Assembly: GCA_013433145.1 (NCBI GenBank)
Contig: CM024181.1
Location: forward strand, 7,378,001 to 7,442,000
DNA: 64,000 nucleotides
Reading direction: 5' to 3'
From: Ascaris suum
Lineage: Eukaryota > Nematoda > Chromadorea > Rhabditida > Ascarididae
Shown piece by piece: positions 42,601 through 59,997 of this stretch. The first letter of the stretch is position 1, and each line of letters opens with the position of its first letter. The notes under the pieces are model-generated. The model saw only the letters and a list, made by a program, of their open reading frames with translations, was not told the origin of the DNA and searched no databases. The translations under genes and the position numbers were made by a program.

Positions 42601-44643
42601 TAAATAGATATTTTATGATATAATGTAAAATGTTGAAAATTAATATTGCTTATTTTATCATATTTTATTACTCAATTTACTCTTACATTTTTAATTATCG
42701 AAATTATGATCTCAGTCGTAATAAATATGGGGTACTCTTTTGAGATGGGGAAAGGATTATTGCAATGAGTAAAAAATTTTAATAATTGATAGGATTGTGA
42801 ACATAGTTATCTCGACTGTAGGACTTTTTTGCCCGGTATATACGACCTTCTCACCTCCCCTCGCTCCCCCCATTTTTTTTTCCTTCTTGAACAGTCACGA
42901 ATTTTTCAAACCCGCTTTCTGTTAATAGTATTTATGCATCAAAATGTGACCGTTTTGTATATTATCAATGAAAAGGTACCGTTGAATGACCTGGTCTTTC
43001 TGAGTCTCTGTACTTGTCGCCTGGCACCTTTATAAGGACTATATTCAAATATCCCAGAAAATATCGGCTTTTTTCATACTCCGTCTCGTTGCTTAATAAA
43101 AGTGCCTGTCACCTTTTTCATTTTCTTTCCTTGTTGGCGATTTTGCGAGGATGGGTATTCCTCAGTCCCCCTCCCCCTTCCCTTTCAGATATTAGACTTA
43201 GAATGCTACCAGGATTCATCCACTGTTCTGTTGATCAGAAAAGATAAGGGAATAATAAAGAGAGGAAAATTTGGTTTCGCAGGTAGCTTTATTTTTTGAA
43301 TATTACTGAGATTTTTTCATCGATTTTTTAAATTATATAAGAAGTAGTGACCTTCTTAAAAGAAACCCAGGGTTTTTATTTCAGAGTATATGGTAGTTTC
43401 AATATTGACATTACAATAATTAGTCGTTAATTTTGTCAGATAGGAGAGTGTTGAATTAAAGTAAGCGCAGCGGAAGAGCGTAAGCGACGTTGGGCAGCGA
43501 AGAGGGCAGGCGAGGAGTATAAAGATGAAAGCAGCATAACCGTGAAGGATCTTACCGGCTTAGCTGACTCACTTGTCTCGAAAGGCGAGATGGAAGCTTA
43601 TCAGTATACGAAGGAAAAGCTGCAACTGCTCTCACATCAGATGGATAATAAGGCTGCCGATCAGGTGGATATGTTTGCCGATACGCCGACTACTTCTTCT
43701 AATGGTAATTTTATTTTTTTATTTAAATTTAAGCGTTAATTGATTATTTCTATTGCACATTAGTTTCTCTTTATTTTGGCTATTTGTTCGCAACGCTTTT
43801 TTTTAGATATTATTTCATTTTAATTTTCGAAATGATTATATTAAATAATAAATATTTATTTTCTAATATCGTATATAATTTACGGCTGAAGAAGGTTATC
43901 ATAAAAGATTGTTTAGGAAATTTCCAAGGTTTTATAGTTCTTTTCGTATATTTGATAAGCTTAGCTCAGTTTCGAGCTGTCAATAAGCGATTGATTATTT
44001 CAATGTTATTGGAATGGATCGTATTCATCGAATTGAAATCATGAATGCTAAAATTTCATTCAAGAATTTTTCCTGGATTTATCCTTTTTTTCTCCGCTCA
44101 ATTTACTTGGTCTTTTTTTTTTTTTTGATTGATAGAAGTTGATATTATCAGAGATACTTTTAGAATAGGGAGTTGCTTAATTCAACTGACTTATCAATGA
44201 TGACTTTTTTCATTCATTTTCAAGGGTTTTTTTCTCCCGATCTTAGTGTGCAAATTCTTGGAGTCAATATTGATATCATAATTTTGAGAAGAACTTGGTG
44301 AAATCAGCTGCGGCATGGTTGAAAGTTCATGAACTCAATACGAGTTCAAGTGACAGCAGTTCATCGTTGGAGTTTCTCGAGCTCAGGTTTATTGTGAAAA
44401 TGACACGACTGAAATTATTTTGCAGAACCAAAAACGGTAGAAGAGGAGAAAATGGACGAAAATGTGAGATGGGAATACAAATTATCGGACGTGGAAGGTG
44501 CTGAGATTCATGGTCCATTCTCCAGCGATGAGATGTTGAAACTACAAGAGGAAGGTCGATTCGAGCAAGGTGGTTGGGCGAGGAAATATGGGACACAAGC
44601 GTTCTACACAGTTGCTAGACTTGATTTCGATTTGTATACGTGA
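39654..44643 (+). CDS. cd2bp2: CD2BP2/Lin1-type U5 snRNP protein with GYF domain (345 aa)
   Basis: Nuclear U5 snRNP-associated protein of the CD2BP2/yeast Lin1 family, which links U5 components and leaves before the mature spliceosome forms. Six exons (39654-39887, 40469-40591, 41260-41349, 41833-41962, 43462-43704, 44426-44643) join in phase into 345 codons, close to human CD2BP2. Family landmarks in order: acidic KRK-led N-terminus; FNVEEDLEEGHFDTDGNFI (about 99-117); DAWLDNIDW; a basic EERKRRWAAKRAGEEYKD stretch (about 197-214); and the C-terminal GYF domain from Trp289 (WEYK ... HGPFSSDEM ... RLDFDLYT), ending as in human. Within the domain the usual tryptophan after GPF-x4-M is Leu313, and Gly-Tyr-Phe reads Gly-Arg-Phe (317-319), so proline-rich peptide binding may be altered. 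Intron 3 carries a retroposon-like insert. Intron 4 (about 1.5 kb) has a G run at 42075-42087. Confidence 0.95.
41440..41764 (+). mobile_element. Retroposon-like GC-rich insert with A-rich tail
   Basis: About 300 bp of clearly GC-richer sequence sits inside intron 3 of CD2BP2 and ends in CACAAAAAAAATAATAAAAA. A GC-rich body with a simple A-rich 3' tail fits a SINE or a 5'-truncated non-LTR retrotransposon end. No reverse-transcriptase frame is visible and I could not define target-site duplications. The body includes CTGGTCTAACCCCCAAAACC near the tail. Confidence 0.4.
42075..42087. repeat. Homopolymeric G run (13 nt)
   Basis: In CD2BP2 intron 4, followed within 30 bp by a C-rich run (about 42105-42126), so the two could pair. 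Confidence 0.93.
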
Positions 44644-44848
44644 GCATTTTTTACGTTTACCTGTAAGGTGATTATTTCACTAATTGAATGCACCTGTGGA
44701 AATTTTTTTTGCATCTTCTTTGAAGTTTACCTGTTTGATTTGAATTTTCTGTTGTGTTTATATATAAAAATATGAAGTATGGCTTGCTTTTGTTCTTTTG
44801 ATTAAGTTAAACCTGTCTTCCAACGGTCTCGACGTTGAGATGTCCGAC

Positions 44849-44945
44849 GGTTTCACTGTTGGTGTTGGAGGTATCTGAAGGGTTTCACTCTGGATGTTGG
44901 AGGCGTCTGAGTGATTTCACTTCCGATGTCGGAGGTGTCTGAGGG
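44849..44945. repeat. 32-bp tandem repeat (GTTTCACTNTNGGTGTTGGA)
   Basis: Three copies of a 32-bp unit with a TTTCACT start and a GGAGGYRTCTGA end, just downstream of CD2BP2. Confidence 0.88.
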
Positions 44946-47248
44946 AGTTTTTTATTTGTTGCTAGAGTACTGTGAATTTTGTGTCGATTATCGTGTATGA
45001 ATCGTTCTGGTGCATGAGTTGGCCATTCAATTCACCAAGAGCGACGTTCATGTTGAACAAATTTCTTTACATTGTGTTATTTTTGGTATATTCTGATTTT
45101 ATATGTTGTAGTTTTATTTGTTCTTGAAGTTACTATATTTTTTCTAATTTTTTTAAAGAGTTGTTTGGTGAGTTTGACGTTAATTTTTTACGTTTTCATT
45201 AATTCCGTTAAGCACATTGGTCTATTCTTCTCTCGAAAGGTGAAAAAGTAAGTTTTAATGCGAGTGAAGTTACTTTTTAGGTTGAACGGTATTGAACAGT
45301 TTTGTACTGAGTTGAATTTTCTAACCTATTATACTTTAATTCGGAATGGTGGAAGGGCAAGGGAGGGGGGAATTGCTCCTGATATGTCCTGATCTGATTC
45401 GAAATGATGGAAGCGGAGGAGGAGGCGGAAAGATGGTACTGATCCGTCCTGGTCCATTTCCGGCTTGTACCGTCTAACAAGTCGAGTTTGTATACGTTAT
45501 ACTTCTAAAATACTCGATGAAATTATCTGTTTACACCGGACAGGTTAGCTTATTTGTGGCATTGGAAAGTGTCGTATTATTTTTATTCTTATCGATTGTG
45601 TTGTGAATTGTATTCATGCGAGGATTTTTTTAGTGCCGTAAATTGAAGTCGTTTTTTTGCATATAAATATTCACTGTTGGTTGACTGTGATTAGAAGAAC
45701 ATCTCGTGTTATAGTCACGGCTTCGTATATTGCTGTTGGTCTCATCCTTTCAGGTGTTGTGGCTGTTGTAGTCAGGTTAATCCTCCATTAGTCGAAGGGA
45801 ACTGGTTGCAAGCTAAATGGATTGGTGGTCGGGGAAAGGGGGGGGGCTAATCGAGATCGAGGATCATGCAAAACATGATCCCGCAATTCTGCAGATCACG
45901 TTCTAAGAAACTATGAAGAATTTACCGTCTAGGAAAACAGCATTGGTTGATATTTGTGGATTATCTTCACATTCGATAGCGTTCGAAGAAGGTTGTCGGC
46001 GACTCTCACCTCAACTGAAGTGAAGTGAATTGTTTGCATGATTCATACATCAAATGAAAATGATAAGCCTAAAGGTCTAGATATCTTTGGCATCGCTTGC
46101 GGTGGGAACGTCCTAGGTGATAGTGACCGGTGTGTTTACCTGATATTTAAATTGGAGGTGGGTGTTACCTGTTAGATCCTATTCTATTGTTGCTTACAAC
46201 GCAAGCAACGCAGTTTTTGTGCTTCAGCTATTGAAGATTTGAACACCTGGCGGTTTACTAGTAATCTGCGTACCTGATTTTCCTCAAGTTATTCAACTTC
46301 CTGTTCACTAAGATAATAGTGGGAAAGAAACTGCTGTGTGAGTAATAGAGAAGGGAGAAGAGAGGGTGATAAAAATAGAAAATTAAATTCCCGTCGGGAG
46401 TATGTCAGTTATCAAATGTGCCCAGAACATTTTTTTGTTGTAATGATGTGAAAGTTTATTTCCTCATTATTGAAGGTTATGATCTATGTGACTCCAGGTT
46501 AAATGCCCTCTGCGGATGTGAATGATTCTTACTGTTGTTGCAAGCGTAAAGCTCCTTTCGAGGGTGGATGGGGAATATAGCCTTCGTTTTTTTTCCTTTA
46601 TCTCTGATCACAGGTTTCTTCCTAATTCTTGGATGGTGGGACATGAACGGAAATTGACGCAGGTCTTTTGGAACTGAAATATTCGCCATGAAAAAGAGCG
46701 GATTTGAAAAAAAAAAAAACAGGTATTACCTGCGCTTATTTTGTTATCGAAATTCGCAAATTTTGGGTTTATCCTCTCTTTCTTGCGATTCGGCGCCTTC
46801 TTAAGGATTTTCCATTACCTGTTGTGGATTTTTTTTTCGGAATTTGTTAGTCATTTATGTGAGAATCTACTCGCTATAATCTTACCTTTTAATGTTATGA
46901 ACACTTCAAAAATTTATGGATTTTCATTTTAATCTTTTCAATAATTTAGGCATTATTGGCACATATATCGTAGAGTTTTTTATTTCATACCTGTTGGTAA
47001 TGAAAGGTAAAAAGTGAATCTGTTGGTAATTAAGTCTTACCTGCATATTCCCGCCAGGTAATGAGCACTTGTGATATTCTTTTCATTTATAATTTCTTCA
47101 TACAATCATATAGAAATTTCAAATATTTGACATTAAAAGATGCCTCTTTCTATGCGTTTAGAGTCATCAATTTGATCAATAATTTTTCGCAAATTAAGGT
47201 AATCGATTATAACACCTGCAGGAAGATCGGTGATTTTATTGTCGTTAA

Positions 47249-47254
47249 ACTCAG
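47249..47254 (+). promoter_or_regulatory. Candidate trans-splice acceptor for TOM7
   Basis: AAACTCAG ends three bases before the TOM7 ATG (AGA then ATG). Such a short leader after an acceptor fits trans-splicing. Confidence 0.45.
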
Positions 47255-47257
47255 AGA

Positions 47258-49176
47258 ATGAAGTTAAGCGCCGCTCAACAGCAATTTATTTCGAAATCGG
47301 TCGTTTGCTTTCGATTTGGTGTACAATGGGGATTTGTTCCTTTCATCCTCTATCTTGGTGGGTTTTTTTTTTCATATACGATTTGTAATATGTTAATGAA
47401 ATATTTAATTTCCGAATTTATGCATTTATTAAATAAATTGCAATAATCGTTGTTGAAGGGGAGAGAGTTCATTGAAAGATTAGTTAGATCTAGAAATTAG
47501 AAAGTTATGAACTTAAATATCGCAATTGTAGTTATTCCTTCTTTGATCACTTCGATTATATCATCAATTGCTATACGCAAATAGACTGCATTGCTGTACT
47601 CAAATAGACCGTTTAAGAAGCCAAAAAAACCTAAAATATTTCAAAACTATCTCGTTATTCTTTTCTATTTTCCGACTCTATCTGAAGAAATTGGTCTTCG
47701 AAGAGGTTCAAGTGATCAAGGTTCCCTACAGAGGTCGTCATTTCAAGGGAGGGAGGAGGGGGAGGGAAAGGTGGAGGAGTGGGAAATGACTGCTCCAATT
47801 TACCCGAATTGGAAATATATTTTTGCTATGTCAATGAGCGTAAAAGTATGGGAACAGTTAGCTCGAAGACGAAAGATTTATAGCTTATTATCTTCTTTCG
47901 TTAATTTTTACCTCTTTTAGCGAGATTTTCTTATGGGAATTCGGCTTTATTCTCTTTGAGTGGGAAAATTTTCTTGTTCCTTGCTTGTCTTTTCCCGGAA
48001 ATTTTTCATGCTTTTTTCCTAAAATTTTGAATGAGCGATACAAATTTCCCGTAAAAGATGAAATAAGAAAATTTAGAGAACAGTCTCAGCTATGCAAACT
48101 TTGTAGTCAGTAAATATATCAAATAATCTTATTCAATGAATTGCTTCGAACGAGTAAGAAAAATGCATAAGAGAGGAGAATGGAATGAAGTGGTGGGAGT
48201 AAATTTATGAAGAGCGAAAAAGGGTAATAATAACCTGATTTTAAGGGGTTTTTTTTGCGTTCTGTTTGTTAAAATCATGTTTGAAATAAATTCGTTTTGT
48301 TTTTTTTAATGCGATGATTTGATAATTTCAACGATATTTTCTCATTTTTGTTCATATTTTCCTTTAAGCTACCAACTATTAAGTTTCCATTAAAGATAAT
48401 TTTATTAATATTTCACTTTAATATTTAATATTTTACAATGGACTTTTCACTATATTTTAGAGTATAATATATCATAAGTAATGAATAATTTCCGTTTTAA
48501 AAAGCGGAAGTAATTAATTATTAATTAGATTAAATAATAAATAAAATTCTAATTACTTTAAATAATTAATAATTAACTACTTCCGTTTTTAGTATTTAAT
48601 TACCTGTAATTAATTATTAAATTACTTGTAATAGGTAATTGATTAGTTAGTTAAGATTGTGAATTATTTGCAATTGCATCGATTCTGCAATAGCATCGAT
48701 ACGAATTTGTAATATGCAATAGAATAAACTCTAGTAACAACTTTTCGTATAGAAGTTTATCCTCATTTTATCGCTGATTTATGAGTGACTCAGGTTGGTG
48801 GTCTGAATTTATTGCGAATTGGGAGCAAACGCCATACATGCTCTACGTCCGACGCATTTCGTTGGAGGGAGGGGCTTTCTAAGATGTCATACTGTAGTGT
48901 GTAGGGAGTTTTTATTAGGTGTTTTTTAAATTGGATTTTCCGATTTGGAGGCTTTAGTATGTACTTGCTCGAACTTCCTGAACCTCTAGCCTCTAGGGAA
49001 CAATTGCAGCACTTTGTTTTTTATTATTGTGAGCTTTATAATGGGTTTTTTTTTCGAATGAACTCACGAGATAAAAAAATTCAATTTGATCTATTGAAGG
49101 TTTTCGACAAGGCGCTGAACCGTTGCCGAATGGACAAATCGTTCCTCTGACGTTGCTGAGTCTACTATGGGGCTAA
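47258..49176 (+). CDS. tomm-7: TOM7, mitochondrial outer-membrane translocase subunit (58 aa)
   Basis: Small subunit of the TOM complex that imports proteins into mitochondria. Two exons, 47258-47357 and 49100-49176, are joined by a roughly 1.7-kb intron (donor G|GTGGGT, acceptor TTGAAG) in phase 1, giving 58 residues (human TOM7 has 55). The N-terminal part MKLSAAQQQFISKS is cytosolic. The single membrane helix covers about 20-35 (FGVQWGFVPFILYLG), with the conserved RWGF/QWGF-P core. The tail FRQGAEPLPNGQIVPLTLLS ends in LLWG, the family's characteristic end. The usual PGMP motif is replaced by a longer PLPNGQIVP segment, which may reflect lineage divergence. The second exon is too short for a simple ORF scan and was found by matching the LTLLSLLWG ending and splice phase. 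Confidence 0.93.
48505..48592. repeat. Imperfect inverted repeat (about 40-bp arms)
   Basis: Within the TOM7 intron, AAAAGCGGAAGTAATTAATT on the left mirrors AATTAACTACTTCCGTTTTT on the right. The arms differ by a few substitutions and indels. The sequence between is AT-only. It could be a degenerate foldback element. Confidence 0.75.
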
Positions 49177-49535
49177 CAAGAGGAATTTACGATCGATGCA
49201 TGATAAAGATTTTATAGATGTTATTGTTCTTCTGTTTTTTAATTTTTTTTTTTGGTTTTGTGAAAGGAATTGTTGAAATTATGACGGAAATTTTAAATAT
49301 TTTGTTCACAAATATTTCAAATTCGGGAAGGATTTACTCTAAAACTTATGTGAGAGAGAAAGAGGGAGAGAGATGGTAGCTAAAATAGTGGCTGAAATGT
49401 TACAAGGCTTTACCTATTTACCTAGAAAGTCGATTTATTTTAGGTACTGTTGAGAAACTGACCAAACTGATTATGCAGTAATCATTCAAGTTTTTATATA
49501 ACTCTCATATATGTGGTTATAAAATAGATGCGATG

Positions 49536-49541
49536 AATAAA
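49536..49541 (+). terminator. Candidate polyadenylation signal for TOM7
   Basis: AATAAA about 360 nt after the TOM7 stop codon. It is the first clear hexamer I noticed downstream. Confidence 0.3.
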
Positions 49542-49726
49542 AATAATTTTAAACTTCTTGTTGGTATATTTTTTAAATTATTCTATTATTCATTGGTAGA
49601 TAGATTACTGGAGTGGATCAATAACGAAAATTTGAATATTATTTTTATGACCACACTATGGAATGTCCTTCTTTTCATGTTCTTTGCTACTGCTTTTTGC
49701 TTCTCCTCTTGTTTTGCTGCTCCCTT

Positions 49727-49745
49727 CCCCCCCCCCCCCCCCCCC
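49727..49745. repeat. Homopolymeric C run (19 nt)
   Basis: Nineteen C in a CT-rich stretch downstream of TOM7. Confidence 0.96.
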
Positions 49746-50369
49746 GCTTTCCTGCTTCCTTCCCCTCCTGATTCTTTGTCCACCTATTTCTTTTTCCTTC
49801 TTTCTTTCTACCAACTTCTAGAAAATTTTACTGTATTTGCCATTTAATGTTTCGACCGATTTTTTTTTTGCTGATTGATAATCTTTGATCAGAATTCCAA
49901 GCTTATCAGTTAACACGCTGTTTGAAATGATTATTTTTAGGGGGTATTCAATTCCTTAGGAATTGTTTTTTCATTCATTTGATTTGCAATCGATTAGATT
50001 TGACGATCGAATAAATTTGAATGGAAAATGTATCGAAGATTTTCGAAAGATGTCGTTGAAAAATTTCAACAATTTCGACCGTTTCCAGTGCATTTTCATC
50101 ATCTGTTTGTAATTCATTTCTTAGAAATTCCGGAATTTTCCGAGGATTTCCTCCTTCGTTCAATTGGAGGAAAGGATGGAGGGGTGGGGTGGGGGGGGAT
50201 TGAAAATCAGGATTGGTTGTGTGTTGCAGAATAATGTAATTGTACGTTTGTTGCATACCGTTGATAGGAATCCCGTTGAAGAGGAAAGGGGGACATATAC
50301 GATGATGAATCCACATATGTTCAGTTCATGCTTCAGCTGACTTCTGATTGATAATTTGCTTTTCAGAAG

Positions 50370-51600
50370 CGTTGCATCAGAAGTACTGACTTTGAAGTCC
50401 TTTTTTCGACGACAGTTGGAAAGTCTGTGGTACTTGTGAGTGATGTCGCTTTAATATACAGTTGTTACTGGTATCCGTTGTTTGTGGGTTATCACGAAAG
50501 CATAGAACGCACACATGTATAGGCGTTTTACATAACAAGGGAACTGACATGGTGCTGGCAAGAAAAAGAAACTCGTTGGTGTTCAACCTGAGGATAAAAG
50601 AAACCCGACTTCCAAGTCACCTTCGACCACCGACGAAAGTTTGCAAGTTGATTGGTTGCCGCTGGTTACTAATTACGCCCTCATAAGTATACGACCGTTA
50701 GTAGGATTAAGCATCGGTTATCCTTGATGGAATTTCGAAAATGGCGACCAACAAATTTTGTTGGTCACTAGTTCAGCGGTCATCGGATCACCCTTGGTGA
50801 TCACCAAATGAAATTTGCATCAACCGCTTATCAATACTGCAAGCAAATCGAATTCGGCAACACGATGCTATCCAAGACTGTATATCGCGCAAGGCCTATT
50901 CCGATTTGTTATGCTTATCGATCAAACAGTGAGCGCCGTCTCAACATTTCCGAATTAATGAGATGTAATCGCCTCCAAGGCGTGGATAAAATGTCAGTCG
51001 GTTTGCTGGATGTAGTTGCATCTAGATTTATTAAAGAAATAGGCAGTGGAGAAAGACGATAAAGTTGCCCGACGGTAAAATTGGTAGCCTGAGGTACTCT
51101 CAAGAGCTCGAGGTTTTGAAAACTTGTGTATTTCTTTAGCCAGTTACACGGGTCTGTGCAACAGGCTCTATGCACAGAATACTACTATTCCACATGCTAT
51201 AATTTTTCGGTAATTACTTTGCTCGGCGTTGGGAGTTTCGCGCAGTAGTTTCTTGAAGCCTCAACACTCCTACCTGAAGTTCCACGCAGGTGTCTGCCAG
51301 CATATATTGCATCGAACACCTAGATGGGCTGAAAGGTACAACAAAGGTTATCATTGAAAACGCCCAAGCGCAAATCGGCGCTTTGACAACCGGCGTTATT
51401 CCCTCCATTTTAGCAGCGTATAATGGAGAGGTGTCCATCACGGAGTTACAATGATCAGGTCGTGATCTCCGAAGTGATATCTGGAAACGACTATTATCCC
51501 ATCCAAAGGAAGTGCTCTTTCTTTGAATTGCTATGAAAATAACCTTTATTATCGATAAACGATCTGAGACAGTCACATTTATTTTCTGCTATGAAAAACA
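50370..51600 (+). other. GC-richer block with several coding-like frames, unassigned
   Basis: Three or more + strand frames have ordinary amino-acid composition and coding-like codons. One is an 84-codon ATG frame at 50808-51062 (MKFASTAYQYCKQIEFGN...). Another starts after a possible acceptor near 51291 and includes GTTKVIIENAQAQIGALTTG, then stops at 51450. A third, after a CAG near 51457, includes VVISEVISGNDYYPI. The frames do not join into one clean gene. Overlapping open frames also exist on the minus strand (50915-51175, 51214-51576). It could be a decayed gene or transposon, or an exon cluster whose splicing I have not solved. Confidence 0.3.
51578..51583 (-). terminator. Candidate polyadenylation signal for the tail-anchored protein
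   Basis: TTTATT on the + strand (AATAAA on the minus strand), about 95 nt after the stop codon at 51678. A second TTTATT lies at 51545-51550. The distance is normal for a short 3' UTR. Confidence 0.45.
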
Positions 51601-51677
51601 TCAAGCAGGTGTGATGCGGAAATAAATCTCTCATCGCTGAGAGAGTGCACAATTGCAAGTGCCAGCCGGTTGTCGCT

Positions 51678-58491
<6,814 letters not shown>

Positions 58492-59338
58492 CGTAACATT
58501 TGATGAATGCAAACGTCCAATAAAAGCCACAATAAAAACAATATGGCTAATTGAAGCGATAGAGATTTTAAATTATAGCCGAACATTAATTATTCAAATT
58601 CACGGCACATCTATCAATTATTATTCAAATTTATTGCTCATCTCTTCCAGGAATTTTTAAAAGTTTTCCGGCATTTCCGGAAATTTCTTCGGGAATTTTT
58701 CAAATCATTTCCGGAATTTTCAACATCTCTTACAAGCGTATCTAATGTATTTTCGTTGTCTATTTTATGTTGTGTGCTTATTATAGACCAAATTTTGCAA
58801 ATACCTTAATTAGATAACACATTAAAACGACAATTTTTCCGTTTCGACCGTTCCATATTGCACAACCTGTAAATGGGAGAACCACCGATTCGGAGTTAAT
58901 TCACTTGGCATCTGATAGTGGTCACTTTCGTGCTTTGCTTCGTACCGATACTGCTTATTTCATTACTTGAACACCAACTCGTAATCACTAAAAATACCGC
59001 AAATACCTGTGAAATTGTCTAGTTTATAGGTTAGTAATGAATAGCATGAATACAGTGTGGATTACGGTAATGCTGCGAATTTCCGGCACTCGATGCATCG
59101 ATTCATAGTTCGCAGTCAACGCGCTTCGTTTCGTTCCAATTGGTGTGATGCTGGAACTTTCCGGCGGATTATGAATCATAGTGAGCGTTCGCTTGTGATG
59201 CGTGCAACTCATGTTGTGTGCAGATGTACCGGTGCAATCCGCAGGTATTATAGGCGAGGGTTGGATGGGACGAATATATTAGGCCTGGTCGAGTGTTGGG
59301 GTTGGTTACGGCTGATCCAAATCCCATTCCAAAGAGGT

Positions 59339-59352
59339 GGGGGGGGGGGGGG
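59339..59352. repeat. Homopolymeric G run (14 nt)
   Basis: Upstream of the NADAR gene. A second, shorter G run (10 nt, 60346-60355) lies in its first intron. Confidence 0.95.
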
Positions 59353-59970
59353 TGGTGATCAAATTTTCGTAGTCTCAGAAACTTACAACTTCTTAGCTCT
59401 CCGCACTTTTTAAGTTTCCAGCGCGGGTGGCTCTGAGCATCGGAAATTTACTCCAGATACTTAGCTTCTCCAAGTCCCAAACTTCGGAGATTGGCGGAGC
59501 GTGAAAAAAAAGCGGTCCTTAATTCTTAGGTTATTTTCATGTATTGAAAGGCATAGCATAAAACTGTGGACCGGCTTTGATAACTAATAGCCAAACGGGT
59601 GGTGGCAATATACTAGCTGTCTTTCTCTCATTAGAGCTTTTTCGTAAATAGCAAAGTAATACTGCGCTAACAAATGCTTGTCGATTCTGACCATCCTTGG
59701 TAGTTTGAAGTCCTCAAAAACCGTCCAGCAATGCGGAAACTGTGGGACACGTAATTTCTGGATCCGGAATACGAACAACATTTACTGTACCAGAGATGCT
59801 CGGCCAATTGTTTTGCATCTTGCGATTGTATTTTCCTCTCCAATTTCACCTTACTAGGTCATCTTTCTTCTATCTCTTTCTAGCTGGCATTTCGTTTCAT
59901 TCAGCCAACCAATAAATACGAATACGTTATTTGCATAAATGTTGAATAGCATAGCCTAAAACTTGCTGAT

Positions 59971-59976
59971 TTTTAG
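59971..59976 (+). promoter_or_regulatory. Candidate trans-splice acceptor for the NADAR gene
   Basis: GATTTTTAG ends 21 nt before the ATG at 59998. An in-frame TGA lies in this short leader, which supports the chosen start. Confidence 0.5.
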
Positions 59977-59997
59977 GCGCATCAAAGAATCTGAAAT

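Larger units (their letters stand above)
44644..47257. other. Intergenic between CD2BP2 and TOM7, T/G-rich
   Basis: No exon recognised. The + strand stays T/G-rich, as in the introns of both plus-strand neighbours. It holds a three-copy array at 44849-44945, purine-rich runs near 45350-45430, and many TACCTG/CAGGTA hexamers at 46.1-47.1 kb. The minus-strand 70-codon frame at 46477-46689 has no supporting signals. Confidence 0.55.
49177..51677. other. Region between convergent TOM7 and tail-anchored protein genes
   Basis: It contains a candidate TOM7 polyadenylation signal (AATAAA, 49536-49541), a 19-C run at 49727-49745 and a G-rich stretch near 50178-50200. The block at about 50.4-51.6 kb is GC-richer, with several coding-like open frames on the + strand (separate entry). 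No identifiable gene. Confidence 0.5.
58492..59997. other. Shared upstream region of divergent genes
   Basis: It separates the minus-strand tail-anchored protein gene from the plus-strand NADAR gene and must contain both promoters. The GC-richer part at 59040-59240 is open on both strands: a + strand frame ends at a CGCAG|GTATTA donor, and a minus-strand frame starts at an ATG near 59212. It may be an unrecognised exon. A run of 14 G lies at 59339-59352. No TATA or other core element can be picked out with confidence. Confidence 0.45.

Noticed and set aside
46477..46689. 70-codon minus-strand frame starting at a true ATG
   Set aside because: The minus strand is A/C-rich here, so stops are rare by composition. 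No family, splice or polyadenylation support. Most of the long frames at 33-36 kb on the + strand fail for the same reason.
49586..49783. Gly- or Pro-rich frames over the C run (also at 11309, 2366, 59057-59413 3' part)
   Set aside because: They are translations of homopolymeric G or C runs and flanking sequence, not genes.
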